NCBI GenBank assembly: GCA_019096195.1 | Contig: JAGTXK010000087.1 | Span: 62,001 to 126,000, forward strand | Reading direction: 5' to 3' | DNA from: Boletus sp. NGJ | Taxonomy: Eukaryota > Basidiomycota > Agaricomycetes > Boletales > Boletaceae | Length of the DNA: 64,000 bases | Position numbers and translations under genes: made by a program | Shown here: piece by piece, positions 36,402 through 47,601 of the stretch | How the letters are laid out: every line of letters begins with the position of its first letter | Numbering within the stretch: position 1 is the first letter of the stretch | The notes under the pieces: generated by a model | What the model saw: only the letters and a program-made list of their open reading frames with translations | The model's database searches: none | What the model was told of the DNA's origin: nothing

Positions 36402-37725
36402 ATGACTTCGGTTTTGGCATCCCCCCCGCAGATTCCCCTACGCGTGCCACCTGAAGTATGGCTTAGAATCTTCGGCACTGCTGCCGATCTCCAGGCTCTC
36501 TTGAACTGCGACGATCCGCTTTCTTCCGGCTTGCCTCGCACGCTCGCTAAGCGGTACGAGCTCCAGGGTTTGAAAGAATCCCTTCGCACAAAACGCAGCA
36601 TGGTTCTCGTTTGTAAAACATGGAACGAACTCGCACTGGAATTCTTATATCAAAACATTCTCATCACCAAAGTAGATGCTTTAGTTTCCGTCCACAAATC
36701 ACTCCAGAGACACGCATTGACAACACAAGGCAAGAATTGTCTTGGCTGGTGGACAAAGCGTTTGGATGTCCTCGTAGAAGACGAACGCTGCGCAGTTTCC
36801 GACTTCAGCATGCTCGCTGCAGTCATGCGCCAACTTCCAAATCTTTCTATTCTCACGCTCTCCATTCCCATGTTACCATTCAACGATTGTTGGCTTCGCC
36901 AACTACCAACATCGGTCATCGTGTCTCTCGCTGAGACATGTGGGACATCCCTCCAGGTATTCGACTGTTCTGAATCGATTCTTCGACCATGCAGGCAAGG
37001 ATACGTACGTTGTCTATCGCAGTGCTTAGAACTAATGACTTTACATCAGAGAAGACTTGATGATACTGCTTGCGTCGTCTCCAAATTTGAGGGTACTTAG
37101 GTGCCCAATTTGTTCCCCTACACCTCCAGATAGGGCTTGTAGAAATCGCCTGGACGTTCCCGTCATGCCAAAACTGGAATCGATTACTCTAATATCTATC
37201 TTTCTGCGAGATTATCTTCCACGGGACAAAGATGCAAACCACCTTCCCGCACTCCGTCAGCTCACCTATGACTGCATTCCCCCGTCATTCCTCGATCATG
37301 CGTGGAATAATTTCATGAAGCTAACTTGCGCAAATCTCACGTCTGTCATTCTCGACTCTTGTCTTCCGGGTGCCTCTCTGCAGAAGGAACTTGATTTACT
37401 ATCCGAATATTGCACGGTGCTCGACAAGCTCGTGATCTACCTTCGCTCCTGGCTCGAGCTAAAATCACACCTTGTCCTTCCGCCGGTTTCCTACCTCGGT
37501 CTACACTCCAAAGCTGCAAAGGGACCGCATTTCCATTACCAGGCATTGGTTTCTGCTCTCGTGACCCTGACGGCGCCAAAACTAAGGATCGTTCGGCTAC
37601 TGCATGCTTGTGCGGAGGAGGAGTTGCGCGAAAGCTTGTCTTCATTTGCTGCAGAGGATCGTGCTTGTCTAGTTTCATGCGGTTTCTCGTTAGAAGATTC
37701 CAGAGGTCGTGTACTGCTTTCTTGA
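36402..37725 (+). CDS. F-box-like protein, frame change at the intron
   Basis: Exon 1 opens MTSVLASPPQIPLRVPPEVW followed by LRIFGTAAD, a degenerate F-box, then MVLVCKTWNELALEFLYQNI, typical of agaric F-box proteins, and leucine-rich text (LPNLSILTLSIPMLPF). The second part (37,049-37,725) reads EDLMILLASSPNLRVLRCPI, MPKLESITLISIFLRDYL, LTSVILDSCLPG and ends GRVLLS. Between them lies a 45-base intron candidate, GTACGT...branch CTAAT...CATCAG, but splicing there leaves exon 2 in the wrong phase and hits a stop after about 16 codons. A weaker donor GTTGTC with acceptor CAGAG would keep the frame. So either splicing is unusual or there is a one-base frameshift. A role as a substrate receptor for an SCF ubiquitin ligase is likely by family; the target is unknown. 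It is the last ordinary gene before the transposon block. Confidence 0.6.
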
Positions 37726-38051
37726 AGGAGCCGCCCCTATGGGTTGGCTCTAGTGCGCGGGGTGGTATTACCAGACTTGCATCTGTTCCACAGACCAATG
37801 GAATTCGTTAAGCACTGTGGTTAGTGAAACCGCGGAAATTCATGTATTTTTTCATGGAGCAATCAATAATCATTGGTATATACCATGAAATACCACTCAT
37901 CAGTATTCAGTGACTCATTGAATTCCGTGATTCAATGACTTGGATTGACAATGAATCACATTCATGGAGTAAACCACCAATAATTGATGGATAAAATCAT
38001 TGAATTGAATTCAAGCTGTTTCACAATGAATGCAGTGGGAGTATCTAGAGG
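37726..38051. other. AT-rich junction between the gene arm and the transposon block
   Basis: From about 37,840 the sequence becomes AT-rich with many short, partly inverted motifs around TCATTGAATT and ATTCATGGAG, in the manner of transposon subterminal repeats. This is probably the left end of the CACTA element whose transposase follows. I could not fix the terminal inverted repeat or the target duplication. Confidence 0.4.
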
Positions 38052-38562
38052 CTAATCATTGTCATCTATCACCTCATTGTCCTTGCCATGCTCATCCATC
38101 ACATTCTCGTTCTCATTCGAAACAAAGCTCATTTGACATGTGTCCATAAAACGGTCAATGATCCCCCATTGGTTGTGAGTCTTTACTCTCCCAATTGTGG
38201 CTTTGATGTTGCATAAGTCTGTCACGATGGCGGCGAAGAAATCTGTGAAGTGCACGCTCACTAATCCAGCATCTTCTCCATTTGTCTTCGCTGGGGTAAC
38301 CAGTGCCAGGAGAAGCATAGAGCCTCTCAGATCTCTCCATAGATTCTCCATACCCAACTCACAAACCAGCAACTGTTCAAGTCGCCCATAGTGGATTTGA
38401 GTGGCTGGATCTTGACCATCAGTATTATCATATGAAACCTCAAACTAGATTTATGGGATTATAAGGATACTGTATTCCATTAGCTTGAGTTTATAGGACA
38501 TACCTGAACAAACATGTTGTTATGAAGGGACTCCTTCCTTCTTTGGTATGTGTGTCATGTTT
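38052..38562 (-). pseudogene. C-terminal end of a CACTA (tnp2) transposase, cut off by a Copia insertion
   Basis: The minus-strand frame with FEVSYDN, QIHYGRLEQLLVCELG, LLLALVTPAKTNGEDAG, FFAAIVTDLCNIKATIGRVK and WGIIDR has the layout of the conserved C terminus of basidiomycete tnp2-type transposases (ending with the internal repeat of NIKAVVGR type). It starts just inside the Copia left edge (38,562) and ends at stop 38,052. Upstream on the coding strand it joins, across the Copia element, to the fragment at 44,694 onward. An intron beginning GTATGTCC near 38,501 is seen. A TGA sits directly at the join. Confidence 0.75.
38558..38562. repeat. Target site duplication of the Copia element (left copy)
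   Basis: TGTTT directly before the left LTR; the same TGTTT stands directly after the right LTR at 44,689-44,693. A perfect 5-base match, as Copia integrases make. Confidence 0.9.
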
Positions 38563-39046
38563 TGACAGAATCTAGAAAAGGGCAGGAATGCCCAAGACTA
38601 CAGTACATTAGCTACAGGTAAATGATAAGTAAAAAGAGACTCATCTCAGCCGCTGCCTAAGAGGGCAGAAACGACTGAGGTGTGTGTTAGTGAGTGAAGA
38701 CTATATATACTATGGGTGAAGGTATACTTGTATTATGTTATGTGTAACATTGTGTGAACGGGTTTGAAAGAAGCATGTAATATATGTAAATATCAGCTAA
38801 GAAATGATGAAAGTCTAACTGTAATAAAAGCTCATTCTGAGTTTGGAATGAGCACGGGAAAGTTCTGGAAGCAGTTCCGGAACTGCTTTGGAATGATAGT
38901 CTCGGAACCTGCAGAAGGGCATGGGAAAATATTGGAAGCACCTTCAGAACCAATGGTTCTGGGATGTGGTTCCAGGATGGCACTTCTGGGTTCGGAAGTA
39001 ATGGAACCAGAATGGTTCGGAACTTGATCATGAATGAATATTGTCA
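38563..39046 (-). repeat. Copia 3' LTR (left on the window)
   Basis: 484 bases from TGACAGAATC to ATATTGTCA, aligning end to end with 44,205-44,688 without gaps. Just inside it the coding strand reads CAAGTGGAAG, a plausible polypurine tract. Confidence 0.92.
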
Positions 39047-39234
39047 CTTCCACTTGAGTATAACCATAGTCCCATAGCTTTAATGAACTTCCAGTGTTGA
39101 TCTCTTACAAGTGGTTTTGTAAGTATATCTGCCACCATGTCTCTGGTTGGAACATAGCGAACAATTGCTTCTCCCTTTCTGATGAGGTCATCTCTGACAA
39201 AGTGGTACTTCTGTTGGATGTGCTTGGTTCATGC

Positions 39235-40828
39235 TCAGAACTGTGGATCACAGGATAGGATTATAGCTGCTTGATTGTCACAGAATAGCTCAGTTGGACT
39301 CTTTTGTGTATGTCCAATTTCATCAAAGAAGGTTTGAAGCCATGCAAGATGCTGTCCAGTGTTACTAAGTCCAATGTATTCTGACTTGGTAGTGGAGAGT
39401 GCAACCATGCTTTGTTGTTTACTGGACCAGGAGATAGCCCCACAATTACTCATGAAAAGAAAACCGGAAGTGGATTGGGAGTTGTCAGGATCCTAAGACC
39501 ACCCAGTGTCGGTGTATCCATGGAAGTCCAAGTCCATTGAGATTTCAGTTCCATCAAACCTGAGTTCCATGTCCTTTGTGGCTTGGATATATCTGAGTGC
39601 TCGCTTTGCTACTTCCCAATGAACCAGTTTGGGTTTTGCACTGAACCGACTAAGTGTCCCAACTGTATATGCAATATCTGGACGTGTTTCGAGCATGAGA
39701 TACATCAAGGACCTGATGATGGTGAGGTAAGAGACTTGGCGTCCTTCAATAACCATTTCTGAAATGGTACGGTCGTCCTCTGGATCAGTTGCAGAGAGGT
39801 GGGAATTGTGTGCCATTGGAGTCCATACAGGCTTACAGTTTGACATTCTGGTATGGTCCAGGACTGTCTGGGAATACTGTGATTGGAATAGAGAAATGGT
39901 TTGAAGCTCACGATTGTGCTTGATTTCAATTCCCAAGATGTACTTGGCTTCTTCAAGATCCCGCATCTTGAAACTGGAAGAAAGTTCCTTTTTGATGGAA
40001 TCCATGAACTTCCAGGAGCTGGCAGCTGGGAGTAGGTCATCAACATAGACCACCAGGAAGCAGACCTGTTTGTCCTTTCGGTAGACATAGAGGCATGTCT
40101 CTGCATTCAAACGAGTGAAGTCAAGTTCTCCAAGCTTTTGATCTAGGGTTTTGTTCCAAGTTTGTCCAGCCTGTTTGAGCCCATACAGGGAATGTTGGAG
40201 CTTCCAGCAATATCCAGGTTGGATAGGAACACCATCTGGAGATAGCATGTATAAATCTTCCTCAAGTTCTCCATTCAGGTATGCTATGGAGACATCCATC
40301 TGATCCAACTCTAGGTTGTGTTTTGCAGCCAGGGCAATCAGAGTACAGACTGAATTGAGATTTGCTACTGGGGCAAAAACCTCCTGGTAATCAACTCCTT
40401 CCTTTTGGGTGAACCCCTGTGCAACTATCTAGACCTTGTATCATTCCACATTTCCACTTTGGTCTTGTTTGATATGGAAGACAGGTTTGGAAGTGATAGG
40501 AGTCTGGAATGAGAATAGTTTCATAAACATGATTGGAATTGAGGCTTTGAAGCTCTTCTTCCACTGCTGATTTCCAGAGCTCTGTATGTACTCCGGAGTA
40601 AGCCTTCTTGAGTGTTCTAGGAAGGGGTTCATTTGAGTTTGAGTTTGCAGAACCAGCAAGTATGAAGTCCTCCATGTTTTCTATGGATGCTGAAAACGCT
40701 CCTGGGATATTGGGTTCATCTTCTATATGTTCCAGTGATTCCGGACATTCTAGTGGTGGTTCCGGTGGTTCCAAGTGTTCTGCTTGTTTCTGTTGTTGAT
40801 GGGCTTGTCTCATAGCCTCTTCATCCAA
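39235..40828 (-). pseudogene. Copia reverse transcriptase and RNase H region
   Basis: Read on the minus strand, a linker with IKQDQSGNVE leads into EGVDYQEVFAPV and DQMDVSIAYLNGELEEDLYM, the start of the Copia RT. The frame 40,308-39,493 holds YGLKQAGQTWN, LVVYVDDLLPAA (the YVDD catalytic motif), SFKMRDLEEAKYILGIEI, SLMYLMLETRPDIAYTVGTL and YTDTGWS. A last frame (39,453-39,235) carries the RNase H part: SNCGAISWSSKQQSMVALST and TKSEYIGLS. At least two stops interrupt the region upstream of the RT (TGA and TAG in the motif that normally reads ERYKARLVAQG) and one lies between the RT and RNase H frames (near 39,495), so this is a dead copy. Confidence 0.9.
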
Positions 40829-41231
40829 AGTACGCTGATATTCTCTGTTCTTGTTTGCTGGTCGTCATGGTTGATTACTTTTACGTACATTGGCTGCTTG
40901 TTGAGCAGGAGGATGAGCTGGGACAGATGCAGGAATAGGAGGGGCCAGAGCAGCTAGAGGAACTGGAGCAGCTAGAAGGACCAGAACAGCCAGAACAGCC
41001 GGAATAGCTGGAATAACTGGAGGAGCTGGGAGATGCAGTGTATCCAGATGAAGTTGTTTAAATTGATCTGCAAGCTCTGCTATGGCAGGACTTGCTGGTC
41101 ATTCAGGAATATCTGCTCGAACTGCATCTTCTTCCACTGGCCTGGAATTAGGTGGACAATGGTCATCATCATCTCCACTGTTATCCTCTGGTTGACGAAG
41201 ATGCTCTGGAATTAGGCCCTCCCACTGTCCC

Positions 41232-42360
41232 TCAACAGCGGGACCATTCCATGGAGCTGACTCGGTTCCGGAGATGGTTCCGAGTTTCATCGAAAATAAC
41301 ATGTCGGCTGGAGATGATGGTTTGATGTTCTATGTCCAGAAGCTTATAGGCTTGTTGTCCATATGTGTATTCAATCATGATGCATTTCTTTCCATGTGAT
41401 TGAAATTTTCCTCCTTGTTGTTCCTTTGGTGTGTAGGCATATGCTGGACATCCAAAGGGCCAGAAGAAGGAGGGATCAACTTGTCGATTGAAGAAGACTT
41501 GATAGGGTACCTTTTCATCAAGTCTGGAAGTTGGGCTGCATGCAGTAACATAAGCAGCAGTGGCCATTGCATCAGCCCAGAAAGACTTTGGAAGTTTGGA
41601 TTCTTCCAGCATGGTGTTTGCAAGAGTACGTAGGGTTTGGTTCATCCGTTCCACTAATCCATTTTGTTCCGGAGTATATGGAGCCAAGGTCTCATGAAGT
41701 GTTCCGTCGGTTTGGAACTGACTTTGGAATGCCTTGTTGATGTACTTGGTTCCTCCATCACTTCTGACAAACTTGACATAGGATTCTGAGAAGTCCTCTT
41801 GTCCTATCTCAGTGCAAAGGAGTGTTTGGACATCTGTTTTCCACTGGTTGTAGATTCCAAGTGCTTCATTTTTGTGTTTCATGAAGCAGACCCAAGGGAA
41901 ACGAGTGAAGTCATCTATGATGACAATCCAAAATCTGTAGCCTTCCTGGGACCCTGGAGTTATTGGGCCTCCAACATCTGTGTGGATCATTTCAAGTGGG
42001 CAAATGGTGCGAGGTCCATCTTGGAGTTCCAAAGGCAGTTTCTTCATCTTTCCAAGGACACATGCTTCACAAAATGTTGGTGAGCCACTAAGTATGTCTA
42101 TCCCTTGGAGTTGTCCAGATTTTACCATCTGTTGAATACGGTGAACAGAGACATGGCCCATGCATCGGTGTAGAAGATTTATGTCCACTGTGGCATGTGC
42201 TGCTTCCTTCTGATCATTTGGATTAACCCTTGCATGGTATAGTCTATTTTTTTGTGTGGTGACAAGTATGGTGTTCCGGTGCTTCCAAACATAGCACATG
42301 TTGGAACTGGCCAGAAAGGTAGTGGAAAGGCCAGTGGAAGCAAGTCGGTTCACAGAAATG
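41232..42360 (-). pseudogene. Copia integrase region
   Basis: Zinc-binding start LLHRCMGHVSVHRIQQMV and CEACVLGK, then the rve core with IHTDVGGPIT, FWIVIIDDFTRFPWV, FVRSDGGTKYINKAF and APYTPEQNGLVERMNQTLRT (D, D, E triad in place), followed by TACSPTSRLDEKVPYQVF and FGCPAYAYTPKEQQGGKFQS. The frame is open for about 370 codons. It ends before the linker to RT, where stops appear. Confidence 0.92.
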
Positions 42361-42518
42361 AGGGAGATTCAGAACTCAGAAATCAGGAGAACATCAGATA
42401 GGATTATCTCATAGGTGGTTCCTGTCATATCCCATGTAATTCGACAAGTCCAACTCTGGCACTCTGTCCATAACTCTGGCGCATTCTCCCTCAGAATATG
42501 TCCTCATACCCTTGGACT

Positions 42519-42938
42519 TGTAACACCCTCACTATAGTATTTATACTTCTCCTTTCATACATAACCTATGCTTCTTCATCCATCTTAGTTCTGCCTTATA
42601 GTTGTCTCCGACCCAATGTCTGTCTCGCTTAGGAGCACTGCTCCGGTGAGGTCCCATTTCTGTCCCATTACTCATTACATCTTACGAACTCTGTTACTAA
42701 TACCTTCGTTCTGATTGTATATAAACCCTCTGTACTACTCCTGTAAAGTCAGTTCGAATATTAACTCTGAACACTCCTCCTGTCTCCTGTCTAAGTCTCA
42801 ACGACTCACTCCAACCCTCTGCTCGACTTGATGTTTGACTACATTGAGTCCAAACCTCTGATCCTCCTATGTCTTTGAAATCTGGGACATCAGACTCGAG
42901 CAAGGGCACACCACATAAGGTGAAGCCAAGTTCTGACA
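42519..42938. repeat. LTR-like segment inserted between Copia protease and integrase
   Basis: About 420 bases that begin TGTAACACCC and end TTCTGACA on the plus strand (minus reading: TGTCAGAAC ... GGTGTTACA), with a TATA-like TTTATATAC in the middle of the minus reading. Copia coding text can be followed up to about 43,000 (IGIGTVPLISQLSG) and again from about 42,450 (ITWDMTGTTYEI) but not between. A solo LTR of another element is the simplest reading. No matching 5-base flanks were found, so this stays tentative. Confidence 0.4.
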
Positions 42939-43059
42939 CCCTCAAGTAACTCTGGTCCTTTGGAGTTGCATCAGAGTTGTCCATTCTTAACAGTTCCAGA
43001 CAGTTGTGAGATGAGTGGTACTGTTCCAATTCCTATGGCCATAGTGTTGGAATCATCTC

Positions 43060-43300
43060 CAAGCGTTATAGAACGAGGAGGGTGTAGTGGTCAATATATT
43101 TGAAACCAAGAGCGGTAAGGGACAATGTGTGAAGATGCTCCAGAATCGATGATTAGTGTGTTGCTCCCACTGCTTTTTGGTTTAGACGACAAATAGGCAT
43201 GAACACATTGCATTGTGGAGTGAGATACATGTTCTCTAGCTATGTTTGCCATGTCTGGAGGATCTGGGGTTTCCTCTACTGCATTCACCTTTATCCTTTC
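43060..43300 (-). pseudogene. Copia protease region
   Basis: Minus-strand text SNTLIIDSGASSHIVPYRSW holds the Copia protease motif DSGAS with its downstream histidine. It is preceded by LSSKPKSSG and followed after a stop by PPRSITLGDDSNTMAIGIGT. It lies between the gag zinc knuckle and the integrase, in the normal order. Confidence 0.8.
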
Positions 43301-43329
43301 CTTTCTCTGACTTCCTGGACCCTCCTTTT

Positions 43330-44087
43330 CTCAGCTTAGAGACTCACGTTTTGTAGGTGTTACAGTCAGACGAGTTATGTGTCGAGGAAAGGTGGTGCTT
43401 ACACCAGGAAGAGGTGTTTGAGGGGCAAGTGGATGGTTTGGAATGACCAGAAGCTTTCATGGCCAACTCGGAATGGCCGGAAGGGTATAGTCATGCATCT
43501 TCTGCAGTGATCTGGGTTTCAATGGCGTTGAAGGTGAGTTTGCTATCTTCCACCGTGTTGATGACAGAAGATTTGAACATTTCCCATTCTGGAGTTTTTG
43601 GAAGGGAGTTTAGGAGGATGAATGAGAGGACTTTGTCATCCACTGAGAACTTCATTCCAGCAAGACAAGCTCTCACTGTTTAGAGTGTGGAAATGTGTTT
43701 GGCAATGGCAGAGGTCCCATTCCATGTACTGCTGAAGAGTTGTTGGAAAAGGTAAAAGGCAGAGGAGATGTTTGGGCTTTTGTGGAGTTTCACGAGAGTG
43801 TCAAAGAGTTCCTTGGCACTGGAGCAGGCACAAGTCTTCATCAGGAGGGCATCAGAGATGTGTTGCTGAATGATGCCATGAGCCTTCTTGTCACATTGCT
43901 GTCATTCACAAACATTGGAAGTGGTAGCAATGCTTGGTGAGCTAACAATGGGCTTTACATCTGTTCTGGCAGTAACACCAAAAACTTTTTCAGTGCGAAG
44001 TTTTGCCGAGATGCGAATCTTCCAGATTTCATAATTGTTTGGTCCAGTGAGGGTTTCCTCTGGATGAACAGTGTCTGAGGGAGACAT
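43330..44087 (-). pseudogene. Copia gag-like region with zinc knuckle
   Basis: Start MSPSDTVHPEETLTGPNNYE at 44,087, then WKIRISAKLRTEKVFGV, the first block of Copia gag proteins. Later FYLFQQLFSSTWNG, GMKFSVDDKVLSFILLNSLP and a Cys/His knuckle (WCKHHLSSTHNSSDCN) near 43,375. Several stops interrupt the frame, among them near 43,902 and 43,679. Confidence 0.75.
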
Positions 44088-44192
44088 GGTGGAAGGTGTG
44101 GAAGTGAGTTTGTGATGAACTGAGGTGCACTAAGGGATGTGCAAGGTGGAGTTGAGTCATCACTGAGTGTTGCTGTTTAGCTTGCATCAATA

Positions 44193-44204
44193 GGGCTCAT
44201 AACC
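44193..44204 (-). other. Copia primer binding site, initiator tRNA-Met anticodon arm
   Basis: Directly inside the 5' LTR the coding strand reads GGTTATGAGCCC. This is the reverse complement of GGGCTCATAACC, the anticodon arm of initiator tRNA-Met. Priming from a half-tRNA cut in the anticodon loop is known for Drosophila copia. Confidence 0.75.
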
Positions 44205-44688
44205 TGACAGAATCTAGAAAAGGGTAGGAATGCCCAAGACTACAGTATATCAGCTATAGGTAAATGATAAGTAAAAAGAGACTCATCTCAGCTGCTGCCT
44301 AAGAGGGCAGAAATGACTGAGGTGTGTGTCAGTGAGTGAAGACTATATATACTATGGGTGAAGGTATACTTGTATTATGTTATGTGTAACATTGTGTGAA
44401 CGGGTCTGAAAGAAGCATGTAATATATGTAAGTATCAGCTAAGAAATGGTGAAAGTCTAACTGTAATAAAAGCTCATTCTGAGTTCGGAATGAGCATGGG
44501 AAAGTTCCAGAAGCAGTTCCAGAACTGCTTTGGGATGATAGTCTTGGAACCTGCAGAAGGGTGTGGGAAAATGTTGGAAGCACCTTTGGAACCAGTGGTT
44601 CTGGGATGTGATTCTGGGATGGCACTTTTGGGTTCAGAAGTGACAGAACCAGAATGGTTCGGAACTTAATCATGGATGAATATTGTCA
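44205..44688 (-). repeat. Copia 5' LTR (right on the window)
   Basis: 484 bases, TGACAGAATC to ATATTGTCA. Differs from the left copy at about 33 sites, all C/T or G/A exchanges. Confidence 0.92.
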
Positions 44689-44693
44689 TGTTT
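44689..44693. repeat. Target site duplication of the Copia element (right copy)
   Basis: TGTTT, identical to 38,558-38,562. Confidence 0.9.
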
Positions 44694-47368
44694 GGATCTG
44701 ATCTCCACCATGGAGAATGCGAAGCTTGGACCACAATGGCATCATTTGAGGTAGGCAGGCAATGAGTTGATCAATTCGACCTCCTACAATTGCATGTAAG
44801 TAGATAGCAACTCACCAATGTGTGTTGTTGTCTGGTTGGTAAGATGAGTTATATGGGCCAAGTAGCACATACAAAGGATCTATAGTGCGTGATACAATGA
44901 ATCATTCTTAGAATGGTACACCATAGTGTCCTGATGTACAGTTGATATAGACATGCTCACTCTGTGAGGCTTCTTCTCCTTGTCCAATCTCCTTGAGTTC
45001 ATCTTTGAGGTCATACTTGGCTTTGAGTTGACTGAGGTAAGCGACATGTAATACTCACTGATCCAGATTGCTCCAGGGTGCGTGGCATGAATGTAGAGCA
45101 GTTGATAGAATGCTGCAAAACTGCTCCATTGAGAATGTCCAGCTCATCCACACTGGTCCACAAAATCTTATCCCAGCTGTGACATGTAAGAGCCCATGAA
45201 TAGGAGCATACAAGTGGATAATCAGCTCTCATTATACTGATAGTAGTATCTGTCATATATCAAAATTAGTTACTGAAATCAAGGCAAAAATTGCTGACCT
45301 TTCATATTGAATCACCCACTTAGCCAGTCCCTTCTCAATCTCATTGATATCTTCATCAGTGATCACAAACTTGATCATCTTCCACATAAGGTTGCTTAAG
45401 AGTAGTGCATGGGTGTAAAACTTATTGTTAGTGAACCAATTCTTTAGTAAAAATGGTGCAAGGTATATAAACCAAAATCTCCACACCTCAGTGGTGAATG
45501 TTGAACAATCATTTGCAATATTACCTAGCACACGAACGAATGCCAATGGAATCGATTTTACAGTGTTGGCTGTTTCTTGCCCAATTTGAGTCCATATATG
45601 AGGAGGGATCTCGTAATTCTCTCTCCCTGTATCAAGACCCTTGAAGTGTCCAGTCCATAGATCAATAAGAGTCGGGATGACATTCTCCAAGAGAAGATGC
45701 ATCCACTTCCATGGGATGGACCTTGCGCAATCAATGCTGGCCACACGGCGAAGCATAGGCAGTCCATGAATACCTGTCTGCTTGGCAAGCTTGGCACATT
45801 GCTTCTTCATCATTGTTGGATTCATGATGGAATCAAGCATATCAATCATGGCAATGAAGTCTTGGTGTGAACATAAGTCTAGATCAGATGTGTTAAGTGA
45901 AGGTCGAGTTTGATGCACAATGTTTGGAGTGTGTAATGGTGTGTAATATACAGTGCCCTTTGCAGAGATGTTGCAGACCCCCATGATCTTGCATGAGCAA
46001 CAGGGAGAAAACCCATTGTGACCCTTGATGTTTAGTAGCTTTTCGACTGCTACAATATCGCCATTCTTGAATATGACGTATGCATGCAGGTCAAACTGCT
46101 GGTGGGAAGTGCAATTGAAGGTAGGAATACCAGAAGCAAGACATGCAAGTTCACCATCCAGTGGAGCCAAAAATGACTCAAAATCCTTTGGTTGATGTGG
46201 TCCTGGGATAACACCGATGCAAATCAGATGCTCTAAGTGGATTTATATTGTCAGAGGCAGATTGAAATTTTGAAATAGGATAGGTGTAGCAAATGGTCCG
46301 CCCTGACGACATTTGAAAAGGAGAAAGCTATCAACAGATAGTCCAAGCGTGATATTGAATTTGTGAGAAAAGTATCGGTAAGTCTGTGGAAGTCCATTGA
46401 TGTTGACAGTGGTGTGTTTGAGGATATCGTACCAGTTGCCATCGAATACATCCCTGACTCTCCTGGCAGATGAACAGAATTGATGTTGATAGAGAAGAGT
46501 CTTGACCATACTTTCATTTTGGAAGAAAGCTTGGAGACAGGGAATCAGTGGGATATATGAAAACATGTGGCAAGGCTTCCAAGATGGTGAATATCTTGGC
46601 TCGTGGCAGTTGGGACACTCCTCCACATGGATATACCTGTGTGTGTATGCAACACAGGAATTCACACAGCAGTCAATCCTCTGTGGCTCAATCCCAGATA
46701 GAAGAGTAAGGTGACACAAAATAATCCACTTGGAGTTGAGTGATATTTTGTGCTTGAATGAATAGTGGAGGTGGTCATAAACCTTCCTCAGCATATTGCA
46801 AACCATCTTCAACTTGAATGCATGGATATTGTCATGGTCTTGCTCCGTTATTACATTATTGCCTTATGATCGATAGTTAGCAAGCAAATACAAGTAAGAC
46901 GATTGACACACAGATTAGATATAGTTCTGCCTCACACTCTGGAGCAAGCCATGCCTCTAACTTGGCCTCAATATCTGCCAATGAAAGGAGAACATTGACT
47001 GTATCTTCATCCTCAAGAAATTGTAATAGATTAAACTTGGACTCTATCTGCGAGTGATCCAACTGCTCAGTGACAGGATGGTCTTCAATATTGGACACAG
47101 ACGATTGAGTCTCAATGTTGACATCAATGTCATCTTCTGCGGGGAAGGTATTATCATTCCGAATGCTTGAATGAGTATTGTTGATAGTGGCATCCTTGTC
47201 AGTGACATTGGCAGCATCATCAGAATTGCCATGTTGTGACTGACTGGGACTTAATGAGCCCAAAGATACTTCAGGATTAGCTTGGAGATAGTGCCAATCA
47301 TGAGCACACTTTGACAATTGCTTGTAGCAACTTGGGCAGCATTGACATATCTTGTGTTCTTTGCGCAT
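44694..47368 (-). pseudogene. CACTA (tnp2 family) transposase, N-terminal and central part
   Basis: Cut-and-paste transposase of the CACTA/EnSpm (Plavaka-like) group. N-terminal frame 47,368-46,877 with CPSCYKQLSKCAHDWH and acidic text; 46,812-46,243 with CCVNSCVAYTHRYIHVEECP and NCHEP (zinc-binding), VRDVFDGNWYDIL, LGLSVDSFLLFK and FQNFNLPLTI; 46,170-45,253 with LAPLDGELACLASGIPTFNC, LHAYVIFKNGDIVAVEKLLN, KGHNGFSPCCSCKIMGVCN, PWKWMHLLLENVIPTLIDLW and TGHFKGLDTGRENYEIPPHI; then IHGLLHVTAGIRFCGPVWMS and FSMEQFC near 45,130. The catalytic-core layout fits Transposase_21. Damage: TAA at 46,243-46,245, a frame break near 45,210, and the Copia element inserted after GGDQIQT at 44,694. The remaining C terminus lies at 38,052-38,562. 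Confidence 0.85.
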
Positions 47369-47601
47369 TCAATGCCTGGGTACCACAATAATCCTGTTAA
47401 AAATAGCACCTTATGTGAGGGTACTGGGTATGGAAAATCACGCTATGAGTTTACTTTATCATTGAGAGCCCTACAGTGGACGGTAGTACCAGCACGCTCT
47501 CTATACTGGACTTTGTCAAAATTTCAAGTTGGCACATGACAGAAAAACTATACAGTACTTACATAATCAACATGTGATCAATTTCTGACATCCCTTTCCT
47601 C

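Larger units (their letters stand above)
38563..44688 (-). mobile_element. Complete Ty1/Copia LTR retrotransposon
   Basis: 6,126 bases, transcribed on the minus strand. Two 484-base LTRs begin TGACAG and end TTGTCA, flanked by a perfect 5-base duplication TGTTT. Between them, in coding order: primer site, gag-like region, protease, integrase, reverse transcriptase and RNase H. The order protease-integrase-RT is diagnostic for Copia rather than Gypsy. The frame has several premature stops, so the element cannot make its polyprotein now. About 33 of 484 LTR positions differ, roughly 7 percent, all transitions. It sits inside a tnp2 transposase gene. Confidence 0.93.
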
